From NCBI RefSeq assembly GCF_002440555.1, contig NZ_DJUR01000023.1, positions 69,419-93,179 on the forward strand: a DNA stretch of 23,761 nucleotides, read 5' to 3'. The first letter of the stretch is position 1; the number at the start of each line of letters is the position of its first letter. Under the pieces are notes generated by a model. It had not been told where the DNA came from. It did no database searches and saw nothing but the letters and a program-made list of their open reading frames with translations. The DNA is from Aerococcus sp. UBA6277. GTDB taxonomy: Bacteria; Bacillota; Bacilli; Lactobacillales; Aerococcaceae. Positions 6,184-16,245 of this stretch are shown here, piece after piece. A program made the translations under genes and the position numbers.

Positions 6184-8321
6184 TGAAAGACAGTAGAAAA
6201 CTCAAAAAGAATCGCAAAAAAACAATTAGAGCGATGATGGGCTTGGCAGGTTTTTTACTACTCATATTTGGCATTCGTTTAACGCAAATAATGGTTTTTG
6301 GGACTGTGAACGGTCAAGATTTATCGGCGCAGGCCCAAAACCTATACGATAGAAGTAGCATATTGTCAGCACAACGTGGAACCATCTATGATGTAGGTGG
6401 AAATCCATTGGCAATGGATGCTACTTCTTATTCATTGTACGCAGTTTTAACGGATGAATGGTCTGAACCAGAGGACCCGCAATATGTAGTGGATAAGGAA
6501 AATACTGCTCAAATCTTGTCGCAATATATCGACCTAACGGCTGAAGAAATCTTAGAGCGACTGAACACTCAAGACGCTTCTCAAGTAGAGTTTGGTACGG
6601 CAGGGCAAGACCTGACATACGCTGAGATGAAGGCCATTGACGACCAAAATCTACCAGGTATTATGTTTAATGAAACGCCAACTAGAATGTATCCAAATGG
6701 CGTCTTTGCCTCTCATTTAATTGGGTATGCTGAGTATATGGAAGCTGGCACTGCAATTGACAGCCGTTTGACCGGCCAAATGGGCTTGGAACTGTCTATG
6801 GATGAAACCCTAAAAGGTACCAATGGCCGTAAATCTTACCAATCGAGTTCGACCAATGTTGAGTTAAGTGGCACAGGACAAGTGGAGGAAGAACCTACCG
6901 ATGGGTCTGACGTATACTTAACCTTAGATTCACGACTACAAACTTATTTAGAAACCTTGATGACAGAGGTTTATGAAAAATATGAACCAACGTCAATGAC
7001 AGCTATGCTAGTTGAACCAGAAACTGGCGAAATTGTTGCAGCGTCACAAAGACCAACCTTCAACTTAGAAACAAAAGAAGGTATCGACGATATGTGGCAA
7101 AACTTACTAGTTGAAAAAGCTTATGAACCAGGATCTACGATTAAAGTATTAACAGTAGCAGCAGCCATTGAAGAAGGGGTATTTGACCCAGATTCATTTT
7201 ATGATTCAAGTCCAGTAACCATGGGTGATTCCACAATCGCCGACTATAACGGGGTTGGTTGGGGTGTGATTACCGAACTGGAGGGGTTATCACAATCATC
7301 AAATACCCTGATGATCCATTTAGTAAAAGAGATGGGTTATGACGTTTGGGAATCTTATATCCGTGAGTTCGGTCTACTGCAAGAAACGGGTTCAGGATTT
7401 GCCAACGAAGCAAGCGGTTCAATGAACTATGAGTATGAAGCAGATAAAGTAACGACTGGTTTTGGGCAAGGGATTTATGTGACCCCTTATCAAATGATGC
7501 AAGCCTTCACAGCAATTGCTAATGACGGAAATATGATGAAATTACAATTGGTTAACCGTTATGAAGAAGACGGGACGATGCAAGTTGTTGAGCCAGAAGT
7601 AGTCTCATCACCAATTTCAAAAGAAACTGCTAATAAGACCCTTGAATACTTACAATCTGTTGTTTATGCAGACACAGGTACCGGGGCCGCTTATGACTTA
7701 GATGGTTATACAGTATCCGCTAAAACAGGTACTGCAGAGGTCTTCAATCTTGAAACCAATACCTATGAAGCGGGTTTAACTAAATACCTGTACTCTGTAG
7801 TCGGTTTTGTCCCAAGTGAAGATCCGCAATATGTCCTATATATCACAGCGGAGCAACCGAAAAACTTGGATACGACTGCTAGCAATATGATGACAGAAAT
7901 TTATACACCATTATTAACAAGAGCGCTAGAATATAATGCCTTAAGCGATAGTGAATCAGTTGTGACGGCAACCGTCCCGGATGTGTCAGGATTAACCATT
8001 AGTGAGGCGCAACAGACCCTATCAGATGCTAGCTTCGTCAATGTAGAAGTGATTGGTGATGGGGCAAACATCCTCAGTCAAACACCTGCAGCAAATGAGG
8101 AAGTGTCTGTTACCCAACCAATCTTCTTGATGTCTGACGATGCAAATCCAACCATGCCAGACTTTACTGGATTGAACGCTTCAGCAAGTCAAGCCTTAGC
8201 TTCGTTACTGGGTATTGAAGTTGAACTTGAAGGTGAAGGGGTTGTTGTTGGTCAGTCGATTGCGATAGGCGAACAAATCAATAACAACAAGACGATTGTG
8301 TTACAATTAGCGGAGTCTTAA
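6183..8321 (+). CDS. ftsI: Division-specific class B PBP (transpeptidase) with two PASTA domains
   Basis: This class B penicillin-binding protein cross-links septal peptidoglycan and corresponds to PBP2x/PBP2B/FtsI. After a basic cytoplasmic end it has one membrane helix (about residues 17-39) and a PBP dimerisation domain containing RGTIYD (65-70). The transpeptidase domain keeps all active-site motifs: S318-T-I-K321 (SxxK), S372-S-N374 (SxN) and K514-T-G (KTG). Two PASTA domains follow at about 597-652 and 655-710 (TVPDVSGLTISEAQ and TMPDFTGLNASASQ), which in this family bind wall or help substrate handling. Length is 712 residues, near Streptococcus PBP2x. The start overlaps the ftsL stop by one base. 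The exact symbol (pbp2X, pbpB or ftsI) depends on naming custom. Confidence 0.96.
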   Translation: MKDSRKLKKNRKKTIRAMMGLAGFLLLIFGIRLTQIMVFGTVNGQDLSAQAQNLYDRSSILSAQRGTIYDVGGNPLAMDATSYSLYAVLTDEWSEPEDPQYVVDKENTAQILSQYIDLTAEEILERLNTQDASQVEFGTAGQDLTYAEMKAIDDQNLPGIMFNETPTRMYPNGVFASHLIGYAEYMEAGTAIDSRLTGQMGLELSMDETLKGTNGRKSYQSSSTNVELSGTGQVEEEPTDGSDVYLTLDSRLQTYLETLMTEVYEKYEPTSMTAMLVEPETGEIVAASQRPTFNLETKEGIDDMWQNLLVEKAYEPGSTIKVLTVAAAIEEGVFDPDSFYDSSPVTMGDSTIADYNGVGWGVITELEGLSQSSNTLMIHLVKEMGYDVWESYIREFGLLQETGSGFANEASGSMNYEYEADKVTTGFGQGIYVTPYQMMQAFTAIANDGNMMKLQLVNRYEEDGTMQVVEPEVVSSPISKETANKTLEYLQSVVYADTGTGAAYDLDGYTVSAKTGTAEVFNLETNTYEAGLTKYLYSVVGFVPSEDPQYVLYITAEQPKNLDTTASNMMTEIYTPLLTRALEYNALSDSESVVTATVPDVSGLTISEAQQTLSDASFVNVEVIGDGANILSQTPAANEEVSVTQPIFLMSDDANPTMPDFTGLNASASQALASLLGIEVELEGEGVVVGQSIAIGEQINNNKTIVLQLAES

Positions 8322-8388
8322 ACACCTAAAAACAAGGAAAATAAATCCACATTAACCTATTTAAACAAGGGAAGAGAAAGGGAAAATT

Positions 8389-9336
8389 ATGGTATTACTT
8401 TTTATCACGACATTAGTGTTAACATTAGTCGGCATGCCGTTCTTCATTCAATTTATGCGTGAAAAACAGTTCGGACAAGTTACAAGAGATGAGGGGCCAG
8501 CTTGGCATAAAGCTAAATCTGGTACCCCAGCAATGGGTGGGGTAGTCTTTCTATCCGCAGCCCTATTAGGTTTATTAGTTTGGTCTATACTTACCGGTCA
8601 ATGGCACGGTGAAGTTTGGTTGTTAGTTGGGACAATGATTTTCTTTGGTGGCATCGGATTTGCCGATGACTTCTTAAAGATTTTCAAGAAACAAAATGAA
8701 GGCTTAACTTCACTACAAAAATTGATTTTACAAATTGTGGGTTCAGCCCTGATTGTATTATTAATGCGTGTAATTACCTTCCATGTATCGATTCCATTTC
8801 CATTTACAACAGGCATTACAAATGTCTTATTCGTCTTCGTCTTCCTATTACTATGGATCACAGGCTTTTCAAATGCCTTCAATTTAACGGATGGACTTGA
8901 CGGCCTATCATCAGGTCTTGGTGTGATCTCATTCTCAACTTATGCGCTTATCGCATTTAGAATGGGTGAACGCGGAATAGGGGCATTCTGTATCGCTATC
9001 GTTGCCGGTTTATTAGGATTCTTATTCTTTAACCGCAAACCAGCCCGTATCTTCATGGGAGATGCTGGGTCACTAGCTCTAGGTGCCTTACTAGCTGTTA
9101 TTTCAGTAATGTTAGGCAATCCGTGGTCATTACTATTGATTGGATTCGTATACGTAGTTGAAACAGCTTCAGTTATCATCCAAGTCACTTCCTTCAAATT
9201 GACTGGGAAACGTGTCTTTAAAATGTCGCCAATCCACCACCACTTTGAAATGATTGGATGGAGTGAGTGGAAGGTAGATATTATCTTTTGGGCAGTCGGT
9301 TTAGTGACAGCAATCATCGGCTTATTATTCTTTTAA
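8389..9336 (+). CDS. mraY: Phospho-N-acetylmuramoyl-pentapeptide transferase MraY
   Basis: MraY moves phospho-MurNAc-pentapeptide from UDP to undecaprenyl phosphate, forming lipid I at the inner membrane face. The 315-residue protein has about ten hydrophobic segments and all catalytic landmarks: the DEGPAWHKAKSGTPAMGG entry block, D93-D94 in FADDF, NLTDGLDGL with D168 and D171, FMGDAGSLALG with D225, and MSPIHHHFE near the C terminus. GGGAAGAGAAAGGG precedes the ATG. Spacing from the PBP gene is 67 bases without a terminator. Position between the PBP and murD is conserved. Confidence 0.99.
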   Translation: MVLLFITTLVLTLVGMPFFIQFMREKQFGQVTRDEGPAWHKAKSGTPAMGGVVFLSAALLGLLVWSILTGQWHGEVWLLVGTMIFFGGIGFADDFLKIFKKQNEGLTSLQKLILQIVGSALIVLLMRVITFHVSIPFPFTTGITNVLFVFVFLLLWITGFSNAFNLTDGLDGLSSGLGVISFSTYALIAFRMGERGIGAFCIAIVAGLLGFLFFNRKPARIFMGDAGSLALGALLAVISVMLGNPWSLLLIGFVYVVETASVIIQVTSFKLTGKRVFKMSPIHHHFEMIGWSEWKVDIIFWAVGLVTAIIGLLFF

Positions 9337-9365
9337 TATAAATTCATACTAAAGGGGAAATCATT

Positions 9366-10754
9366 ATGGAAGCATCAAAATGGCGCGAATCAGTTCGCAA
9401 TAAAAAAATATTAGTACTCGGACTTGCAAAGACTGGTGTTTCAGTCGTGCAACATCTACAAGCATTAGGGGCAATTGTCACTGTCAACGACTTCAAACCA
9501 CTTGAAGAAAATAAAGATGCCCAAGCCCTAATTGAGGAAAATAACGCCCGTGTTGTTGCTGGCGGTCATCCCGTATCACTATTAGACGAAGATTTCGCCT
9601 TTATGGTTAAAAACCCAGGAATTCCTTATAGCAACCCAATGGTCGTTCGCGCGCAAGAAATTGGCCTACCCGTCTATACCGACATCGAACTTGCAGATAA
9701 GATGACCGATGCCACAATTATTGGTATCACTGGTTCTAACGGTAAAACAACAACTACTAGCCTAGTTGGCGAAATGCTAGGGAAAGCAGCTTCACTTGCA
9801 GGTGAAAGCTATGTTGGGGGGAACATTGGTATCCCGTCATTAGACATCGCTTCTAAAGCTGAAGCAGATGACCGGTTGATTTTAGAACTGTCTTCCTTCC
9901 AATTAATGGGGACAGATGCATTCCAACCGCATATCGCAGCCATCACCAATATTTATGCAGCCCATTTAGATTACCATGGTTCAATGGACGGCTATATCTC
10001 TGCAAAATGGCAAATCACTGCCAATCAAACAACAGATGACTTTTTGATTTTAGATGCCGACCAAATGAACGTATTTGGCGACCGGACGACAAAAGCAACG
10101 GTTGTGCCTTTTTCAGCGACCACTATTCAACCCGACGGAGCTTGGTTTGACCAAGATAGCCAAAACTTTATCTGGCATAATGAAATTGTCTTCAATAGAA
10201 AAGACTTCTTCCTACCAGGACACCACAACTTAGAAAATATGCTAGTGGCCGTTGCTATTGGTAAATTACTAGGGATTTCAAACGAAGAAATCAAAAACGG
10301 CGTATCTACCTTCCACGGCGTGAAACACCGCCTACAGTTTGTTGCTGAAATCGATGGTCGTCGTTTCTATAATGATTCAAAAGCGACAAACAACGATGCC
10401 TCTATTACAGCCCTTGATTCCTTCAGCCAAAAACAAGACAATGTCATTTGGTTAGCGGGTGGTTTAGACCGCGGGAATGAAGTCACTGAATTAGCAGATC
10501 ATATGGACCGAGTGAAAGGTATGGTTGTTTTCGGCCAAGCAGCAGATAAATTTGCTGACCTTGGAAAAAATCAAGGTTTAACAGCGATTGAACAAGTAGA
10601 ATGGATCGAAGAAGCTGTTAAAGTTGCCTATGACATATCAGCACCTGGTGACACGATTCTATTATCACCAGCTTCAGCTTCTTGGGACCAATATCCAAAT
10701 TTTGAAGTCCGTGGTGACCGTTATATCAAAGCAATTGAAGACTTAGGCAAATAA
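9366..10754 (+). CDS. murD: UDP-N-acetylmuramoyl-L-alanine--D-glutamate ligase MurD
   Basis: MurD is the cytoplasmic ATP-dependent ligase that adds D-glutamate to UDP-MurNAc-L-Ala. The N-terminal Rossmann-like domain starts at VLGLAKTGVSVVQHL. The ATP-binding loop is GITGSNGKTTTT at residues 120-131. The block ELSSFQLMG and the HLDYHGSMDGYISAK region, whose lysine is carbamylated in Mur ligases, are intact. The C-terminal domain carries YNDSKATNNDA, LAGGLDRG and LLSPASASWDQY. At 462 residues the length is normal (about 450). AAAGGGG precedes the ATG, and the gene follows mraY by 29 bases. Confidence 0.99.
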   Translation: MEASKWRESVRNKKILVLGLAKTGVSVVQHLQALGAIVTVNDFKPLEENKDAQALIEENNARVVAGGHPVSLLDEDFAFMVKNPGIPYSNPMVVRAQEIGLPVYTDIELADKMTDATIIGITGSNGKTTTTSLVGEMLGKAASLAGESYVGGNIGIPSLDIASKAEADDRLILELSSFQLMGTDAFQPHIAAITNIYAAHLDYHGSMDGYISAKWQITANQTTDDFLILDADQMNVFGDRTTKATVVPFSATTIQPDGAWFDQDSQNFIWHNEIVFNRKDFFLPGHHNLENMLVAVAIGKLLGISNEEIKNGVSTFHGVKHRLQFVAEIDGRRFYNDSKATNNDASITALDSFSQKQDNVIWLAGGLDRGNEVTELADHMDRVKGMVVFGQAADKFADLGKNQGLTAIEQVEWIEEAVKVAYDISAPGDTILLSPASASWDQYPNFEVRGDRYIKAIEDLGK

Positions 10755-10782
10755 ATTAATTAACGAGAAAAAGGAGTTTATT

Positions 10783-11880
10783 ATGCGAATTTTACTTTCC
10801 GGTGGCGGGACTGGGGGGCATATCTACCCAGCCTTGGCCTTAAGAAAACAAATTTTAGCGCAATATCCGGATGCAGAATTTTTGTATGTGGGGACTGAAG
10901 GAGGATTGGAATCAAAAATCGTGCCAAAGGAAGGGGTCGATTTCAAAACTATCCAAATTCAAGGGATCAAACGGTCATTCTCTTTAGATAATGCCAGAAC
11001 AGTTTATTACATGTTTGATAGTATCCGTAAGGCAAAGCAAATCGTCCGCGATTTTAATCCGGATGTAGCGATTGGCACAGGTGGTTATGTCTGTGCGCCG
11101 GTTTTATATGCAGCTGCACGTACAGGTGTGCCAAGTATTATCCATGAACAAAATTCCGTTGCCGGGATGACCAATAAGTTTTTAGCGCCTTTTATGGCAA
11201 AAATAGCTATTTGCTTTGAGGATGTAGCGAAAGATTTTAAACGATACGCTAACAAAGTAGTTTTCACAGGTAATCCGCGTGCCCAAGAGGTAGCGTCAAT
11301 TTCAGACAAGGCAGATTTAACTGCTTATGGTCTAGAAAACGGCAAGCCAACTGTATTGATTTTCGGTGGTAGTCGTGGGGCTTTACGGATCAACGAAACT
11401 GTTAAAGAAGCTATTCCAGCTTTTATCGAAAAAGATTATCAAGTATTGATCGCTTCAGGGGATACTTACTACGAAGAATTCCAAGAAGCATTTGCGGACT
11501 TTAACGAGTGGGACAATGTCCAAATTGTTTCATATATCAATAATATGCCAGCCTTGTTCAACACGATTGACTTAGTTGTGTGTCGTTCAGGCGCAACAAC
11601 TATGACTGAATTAACAGCCTTAGGGACGCCATCTATTTTGATTCCAAGTCCTAATGTAACGGCCAACCATCAGGAAATGAATGCCCGTTCATTAGTGAAG
11701 CATGACGGGGCTCGCATGATTTTAGAAAATGACTTAAATGTCGAGGGATTTCTAGCTGAAATTGATGGCTTAATGGCTGACAAAAATGAACGAGACCGAA
11801 TTGCGACGAATGCCCTGAACCAAGGGGTGCCAGATGCGGGCAACCGTTTAATCAAGATCATTGAAACCCTTGTGAAATAG
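10783..11880 (+). CDS. murG: Lipid II synthase MurG
   Basis: MurG, a GT-B glycosyltransferase on the inner face of the membrane, adds GlcNAc to lipid I to give lipid II. The first glycine-rich loop, SGGGTGGHIYPALAL, lies at residues 6-20. The second donor-site loops, IFGGSRGALRIN and CRSGATTMTELTALG, and the IPSPNVTANHQEMNA block follow. Length is 365 residues, as expected. AAAGGAG lies ahead of the ATG. It is placed between murD and divIB, the Gram-positive order without an intervening ftsW or murC. Confidence 0.99.
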   Translation: MRILLSGGGTGGHIYPALALRKQILAQYPDAEFLYVGTEGGLESKIVPKEGVDFKTIQIQGIKRSFSLDNARTVYYMFDSIRKAKQIVRDFNPDVAIGTGGYVCAPVLYAAARTGVPSIIHEQNSVAGMTNKFLAPFMAKIAICFEDVAKDFKRYANKVVFTGNPRAQEVASISDKADLTAYGLENGKPTVLIFGGSRGALRINETVKEAIPAFIEKDYQVLIASGDTYYEEFQEAFADFNEWDNVQIVSYINNMPALFNTIDLVVCRSGATTMTELTALGTPSILIPSPNVTANHQEMNARSLVKHDGARMILENDLNVEGFLAEIDGLMADKNERDRIATNALNQGVPDAGNRLIKIIETLVK

Positions 11881-11923
11881 GAAGTCCTTTTTCCAAATAA
11901 ATAGATAGAAAGGGGGCATGATG

Positions 11924-13321
11924 ATGGATTGGGAAGAAGAAGAGCGCATTCGCCAAGAGAAACGCGAGAGAAGACGCCGTTTGCATGAAAAATTAGCTAA
12001 AAATGGTCGGACAGATGTCGATAGAAGGCAAGAGAAAGATGCTGACAAATCGAAACAATATGAAATACAAAATGGTATAGATAGCAGTCGCCAAGACGGA
12101 GATCAGGACCAAGATAAGCTTGAAGATAAGCAAGTAGCAGGCAAGCAAAAACCTGTGAAGAAAAAAGCCAAAACAAAACAAAAATCAAAACAAAAAGCCA
12201 AGTGGGGATTGCCTAAATTCAACATAAAAGGCAAAGCAAATTCGAAGAAACAAAAGCAAGGCCGAGCAGGCAAGCAAAAGCAACTGGTGACAAGTAATCA
12301 GGGGATGCCTCCAATTAAGAAGGTTAAAAAAAGTGGACCGACTAACTGGAAGAAAATGGTCCTATTGTTGTTACCATTTGTAATTACATTAATTGTGGCC
12401 GGTTACTATGCTTCACCCCTTAATCATGTAGCTTCAATCACTGTTGAAGGTGTGGAGGATACAGAAAGCGTGAATTTATATCCCCTAAATGAAGGAATGT
12501 CAGTGACAGATTTGAAAAATTCCAAGGGTGAGGTGGAACAAGCTATTGTAAACCAAAATCCTTCGGTCAAGTCAGCAACTGTGAATGTATCGGATTGGAA
12601 TAAAGTAGCTGTGAACATGTCAGCCTATCGCCAGTTGGGTTACATCCAGATTGCGGACTTTTTCTACCCATTACTAGAAAATAATGAAATCATCGACACA
12701 CCACTGCCATCACTTGAAAAAGCGTTACCCTTATTTGAAGGTTATGATATTGCCAATGAAGATCAAAGAGCCAAGCTAACAGAAACGGTTAAGGCCCTAT
12801 CAAGCCTGTCAGATGACATCATTCAAAAAACTTCCTTGGTGACTTATACAGGTGATGAAAGTAATACTGACCGGATTGCCTTACAAATGGTTGACGGGAA
12901 TGTGGTGAGAGGGTTTATTAGCTCAATCGGTGATCGGATGAGTTATTATAATGGTATTGCTAGTCAATTGGACGGGCAAACGGGACTGATCGACATGGAA
13001 GTAGCCATTTATTTCACTGAATTAAACGATGGAAATAACCCTTACGCTTCAGAAGAAGAGAAGAAAGCTTATGATGAATCGGTGGCTGCAGAATCAAAGG
13101 CAGCGAGTGAAAGTGAAGCTAGCGAATTAGATCTTTCATCAGATTCAGCTAGTGAGTCAACAAATCGTTCTAGCAATGGATCAACTAGTGCATCAGATGA
13201 TTCATCAGCATCATCTAGTGAGGCTAGCCAGGTTGAAAGTACTGATGCACAAGCAGCATCTTCTAATGTCGAAACGGATGCAACAAGTGGGCATTCAGTT
13301 GTTGAATCAGGGAGTGAATAA
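11924..13321 (+). CDS. divIB: Cell division protein DivIB (FtsQ) with basic head and Ser-rich tail
   Basis: DivIB is the FtsQ-type partner of FtsL and DivIC in the divisome. Three ATGs are stacked at 11918, 11921 and 11924; the last has the best distance (7 bases) from AGGGGG at 11911-11916 and gives 465 residues. The cytoplasmic head (about 1-140) is very rich in Lys, Arg and Gln. One membrane helix follows (about 145-162), then a POTRA-type domain (VASITVEGVEDTESVNLYPL) and the beta domain (ADFFYPLLENNEIIDTPLP, DLVTYTGDES-like region). From about residue 375 to the end is a low-complexity Ser/Ala/Glu/Asp tail outside the cell. Family members are often 260-400 residues, so both ends are extended. 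Confidence 0.94.
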   Translation: MDWEEEERIRQEKRERRRRLHEKLAKNGRTDVDRRQEKDADKSKQYEIQNGIDSSRQDGDQDQDKLEDKQVAGKQKPVKKKAKTKQKSKQKAKWGLPKFNIKGKANSKKQKQGRAGKQKQLVTSNQGMPPIKKVKKSGPTNWKKMVLLLLPFVITLIVAGYYASPLNHVASITVEGVEDTESVNLYPLNEGMSVTDLKNSKGEVEQAIVNQNPSVKSATVNVSDWNKVAVNMSAYRQLGYIQIADFFYPLLENNEIIDTPLPSLEKALPLFEGYDIANEDQRAKLTETVKALSSLSDDIIQKTSLVTYTGDESNTDRIALQMVDGNVVRGFISSIGDRMSYYNGIASQLDGQTGLIDMEVAIYFTELNDGNNPYASEEEKKAYDESVAAESKAASESEASELDLSSDSASESTNRSSNGSTSASDDSSASSSEASQVESTDAQAASSNVETDATSGHSVVESGSE

Positions 13322-13435
13322 AGTGGCGAAATCATGTGAATGCAATTAAAATCATTTGCTTGTAGGAAAACGTCATCACTATTGATAGACCGTGGCTATG
13401 CCAACAATTTCTATTAGAAACTAGCGGTAATTCCG

Positions 13436-13464
13436 TTGGTAATTAGTGCTGTCTATGTTAAAAT
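13436..13464 (+). promoter_or_regulatory. Internal promoter for ftsA-ftsZ (extended -10)
   Basis: TTGGTA (13436-13441) is separated by 17 bases from TAAAAT (13459-13464). A TG one base before the -10 box (13456-13457) makes it an extended -10 element. Transcription would start near 13471, about 42 bases before the ftsA ATG. The rest of the 191-base gap after divIB holds no gene and no clear terminator, so read-through from upstream remains possible. Confidence 0.65.
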
Positions 13465-13512
13465 AGTAACGATACGATTAAATATTAAATTTTCTAGGAG
13501 GTTTCAATAAAC

Positions 13513-14952
13513 ATGGTTCAGCCAGAAATTTTTGCAAGTTTAGATATTGGAACCACTTCAATAAAAGTAGTAGTTGCAGAATATGTAAACCAACAAATTA
13601 ATGTTATTGGAGTAGGTCACGAGCGCTCACAAGGACTCAGTAGAGGTGTGATTGTAGATATTGATAAGACTGTTGAGTCTATCAAGCGCGCAATTAAAAA
13701 AGCCGAACAAAAAGCAAATTATACGATTAATGACGTCATTGTAGCTGTTCCTAGTAATCAGGTGAACATTGAACCTTGTTACGGTATGATTGCAGTGTCA
13801 AATGACAACAGAGAGATTACAGATAAGGACGTCAAAAACGTTTTAGCGGCAGCAAAAGTTCGTTCAGTACCAGCTGAAAGAGAGATTATTTCAGTGATGC
13901 CGGAGGAATTCATTGTTGATGGCTTTGACAACATTAAAGACCCACGTGGCATGATTGGTGTCAGACTAGAGTTATACGCTAGTTTGGTCACTGGTCCAAA
14001 AACACTTGTTCATAATATTCGTCGCTGCGTGGCAATGGCAGGATTGAATATTCGTGACCTAGTTGTTCAATCTTATGCAAATGCGTACGCTGCGATGAGT
14101 AAGAGTGAACGTGAGTTTGGGACAATCTTAATTGACATGGGTGGCGGACAAACAAGTGTGTCTGTATTCCACGATGATCAATTGAAATTTGCGACAGTTG
14201 ACCACGAAGGTGGGGAACTTGTTACAAAAGATATCTCAACTATATTGAATACCTCAATTGAAAATGCTGAACAAATCAAATTAGAATATGGTTATGCTTT
14301 ACCTAAAGATACGAACGATTCAGAATTCTTCCCAGTTGAAACAATTGGTAAGGTGAATCCAGAACGTGTGAGTGAGCATTACTTAGCTGAAATTATTGAA
14401 GCTCGGGAACGTCAAATATTCGAAACATTGAAAAAACCTCTAGATAAAATCGAAGCCTTTGCTTTACCAGGTGGCATTATTGTGACCGGTGGGGCTGCAT
14501 CATTACCTGGTGTATTAGATTTAGCTGAAGAAGTGTTTGGCCATGAAGTGCGTTACTATATCCCAGAATATGTTGGTTTGCGTAACCCAATCTTTACCAC
14601 AGCTGTTGGTTTAATCCAATATGTGGCACAGTTGGATGATATCCATCATTTAGCACAAGATAACGGGCAACAAGTAAAAGTCGCTCCAACTACTCGGACT
14701 AGTCAACCAGCACCTGTTCGTAGTGAACCAGTTGCTAGCACAAAGCAAACAGAATCAGTTGACAATTACAAGCAAGTAAAAGATGATAGTGGAAACGATA
14801 AACCTAGCGTATCGCCTTCTAATACTGAACAAACTTATTATGAAGAAAGACCAGCTAGCCAATATGATGAATTAAATGACGAAACTGAAATGGGCGAAGA
14901 AGAAAGCCCAGTTGATAAAATTAAAAATTTCTTCAAAGACTTTTTTGTTTAA
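13513..14952 (+). CDS. ftsA: Cell division protein FtsA
   Basis: FtsA is an actin-like ATPase that tethers FtsZ to the membrane and recruits later divisome proteins. The phosphate-1 loop is ASLDIGTTSIKVVV near residues 9-22, the FtsA-specific 1C domain follows (about 85-165), and the phosphate-2 loop is ILIDMGGGQTSVSVF. GGIIVTGGAASLPGV is the adenosine motif. The last residues, VDKIKNFFKDFFV, form the amphipathic membrane-targeting helix. A Gln/Thr/Ser-rich linker of about 75 residues separates core and helix, giving 479 residues against about 420-440 usually. AGGAGG (13496-13501) lies 11 bases ahead of the ATG. Confidence 0.98.
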   Translation: MVQPEIFASLDIGTTSIKVVVAEYVNQQINVIGVGHERSQGLSRGVIVDIDKTVESIKRAIKKAEQKANYTINDVIVAVPSNQVNIEPCYGMIAVSNDNREITDKDVKNVLAAAKVRSVPAEREIISVMPEEFIVDGFDNIKDPRGMIGVRLELYASLVTGPKTLVHNIRRCVAMAGLNIRDLVVQSYANAYAAMSKSEREFGTILIDMGGGQTSVSVFHDDQLKFATVDHEGGELVTKDISTILNTSIENAEQIKLEYGYALPKDTNDSEFFPVETIGKVNPERVSEHYLAEIIEARERQIFETLKKPLDKIEAFALPGGIIVTGGAASLPGVLDLAEEVFGHEVRYYIPEYVGLRNPIFTTAVGLIQYVAQLDDIHHLAQDNGQQVKVAPTTRTSQPAPVRSEPVASTKQTESVDNYKQVKDDSGNDKPSVSPSNTEQTYYEERPASQYDELNDETEMGEEESPVDKIKNFFKDFFV

Positions 14953-14975
14953 TTTAATTACCAGGAGGATATAAA

Positions 14976-16244
14976 ATGGATATGGAATTCGAATACGAAA
15001 ACATGGATATGAATAACGCATCAATCAAGGTAGTTGGTGTCGGTGGTGGTGGTAACAACGCGGTTAACCGTATGATCGAAGAGAACGTACGTGGCGTTGA
15101 ATTTATCGTAGCAAACACTGATACACAGGCTTTGAAAAACTCAAGAGCTGATATCAAAATCCAACTTGGACCTAAATCGACTCGTGGTTTAGGTGCCGGT
15201 GCTCAACCAGAAGTTGGGGCTAAAGCTGCTGAAGAATCAGAAGACCAAATCCGCGAAGCATTACAGGGTGCTGACTTAATCTTCATCACTGCCGGAATGG
15301 GTGGTGGTACTGGTACTGGTGCAGCGCCAATCGTAGCCCGTATCGCTAAAGAGGAAATCGGCGCTTTAACTGTCGGTGTTGTGACTCGTCCGTTCACTTT
15401 TGAAGGACCAAAACGTGGTCGCTCTGCTGCTCAAGGTATCGCAGAAATGAAACAACATGTGGATACTTTAGTAACTATTTCAAACAACCGTTTATTAGAA
15501 ATCGTTGACAAGAAAACACCTATGCGTGAAGCATTTGGTGAAGCTGACAACGTATTACGTCAAGGTGTTCAAGGTATCTCTGACTTGATTACTGCACCTG
15601 GTTACGTAAACTTAGACTTTGCTGACGTTCGTACAGTAATGGCTGATCAAGGTACTGCTTTAATGGGGATCGGTGCATCTACTGGTGAAAACCGTACAGC
15701 TGAAGCAACTAAGAAAGCTATCTCATCTCCATTATTAGAAGTTTCTATTGATGGTGCTGAGCAAATCCTATTAAACATTAAAGGTGGCGACGACTTAACA
15801 TTATTCGAAGCACAGGATGCAGCGGATATCGTGGCAGCAGCTTCATCTTCAGAAGTAAATATCATCTTTGGTACTACAATTGCTGAAAACTTAGAAGACG
15901 AAGTCATCGTAACGGTTATCGCAACTGGTATTGATACTGAAAAACGTCGCGATGAAAAACGCGCTAAACGTTCTGGTGGCCACTCAGCTTTCCAACAAAG
16001 TTCAGGTCGCGACTTCGCTAACCAACCAGACAACTTTAAAGAAAAACAAGTGACTGAACGTCGCCAAGAAGAAAACCGGGATGTATTCAGTGATTTCGAC
16101 AGCAGCCGTTATGAAGATTCAAACCGTTCGCGCAGAACTTTTGATGACGCACCATCTGCACCTGTAGAAAATGATTACGCATCAAACAACTCAGATGATG
16201 ATGAATTAGATACACCACCATTCTTCAGAAAGCGTCGTCGTTAA
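14976..16244 (+). CDS. ftsZ: Cell division GTPase FtsZ
   Basis: FtsZ polymerises with GTP into the division ring. The N-terminal nucleotide-binding start [15 protein letters not shown] and the tubulin signature GGGTGTG (residues 109-115) are intact, as are NNRLLE and the T7-loop region [11 protein letters not shown]. After residue about 320 comes a variable charged linker. The protein ends with the conserved C-terminal peptide [15 protein letters not shown], close to the usual DDxLDIPxFLRxR, which binds FtsA and SepF. Length is 422 residues. AGGAGG stands before the ATG, 23 bases after ftsA. Confidence 0.99.
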   Translation: MDMEFEYENMDMNNASIKVVGVGGGGNNAVNRMIEENVRGVEFIVANTDTQALKNSRADIKIQLGPKSTRGLGAGAQPEVGAKAAEESEDQIREALQGADLIFITAGMGGGTGTGAAPIVARIAKEEIGALTVGVVTRPFTFEGPKRGRSAAQGIAEMKQHVDTLVTISNNRLLEIVDKKTPMREAFGEADNVLRQGVQGISDLITAPGYVNLDFADVRTVMADQGTALMGIGASTGENRTAEATKKAISSPLLEVSIDGAEQILLNIKGGDDLTLFEAQDAADIVAAASSSEVNIIFGTTIAENLEDEVIVTVIATGIDTEKRRDEKRAKRSGGHSAFQQSSGRDFANQPDNFKEKQVTERRQEENRDVFSDFDSSRYEDSNRSRRTFDDAPSAPVENDYASNNSDDDELDTPPFFRKRRR

Positions 16245-16245
16245 T

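Noticed and set aside
13152..13349. Out-of-frame + strand reading in the DivIB tail
   Set aside because: The Gln/His-rich product is the +1 reading of Ser-rich repeats; DivIB in frame is supported by the whole gene.
15647..16033. 128-codon open frame on the - strand inside ftsZ
   Set aside because: It is opposite the highly conserved FtsZ core and has low-complexity Ser/Ala composition typical of a reversed frame.
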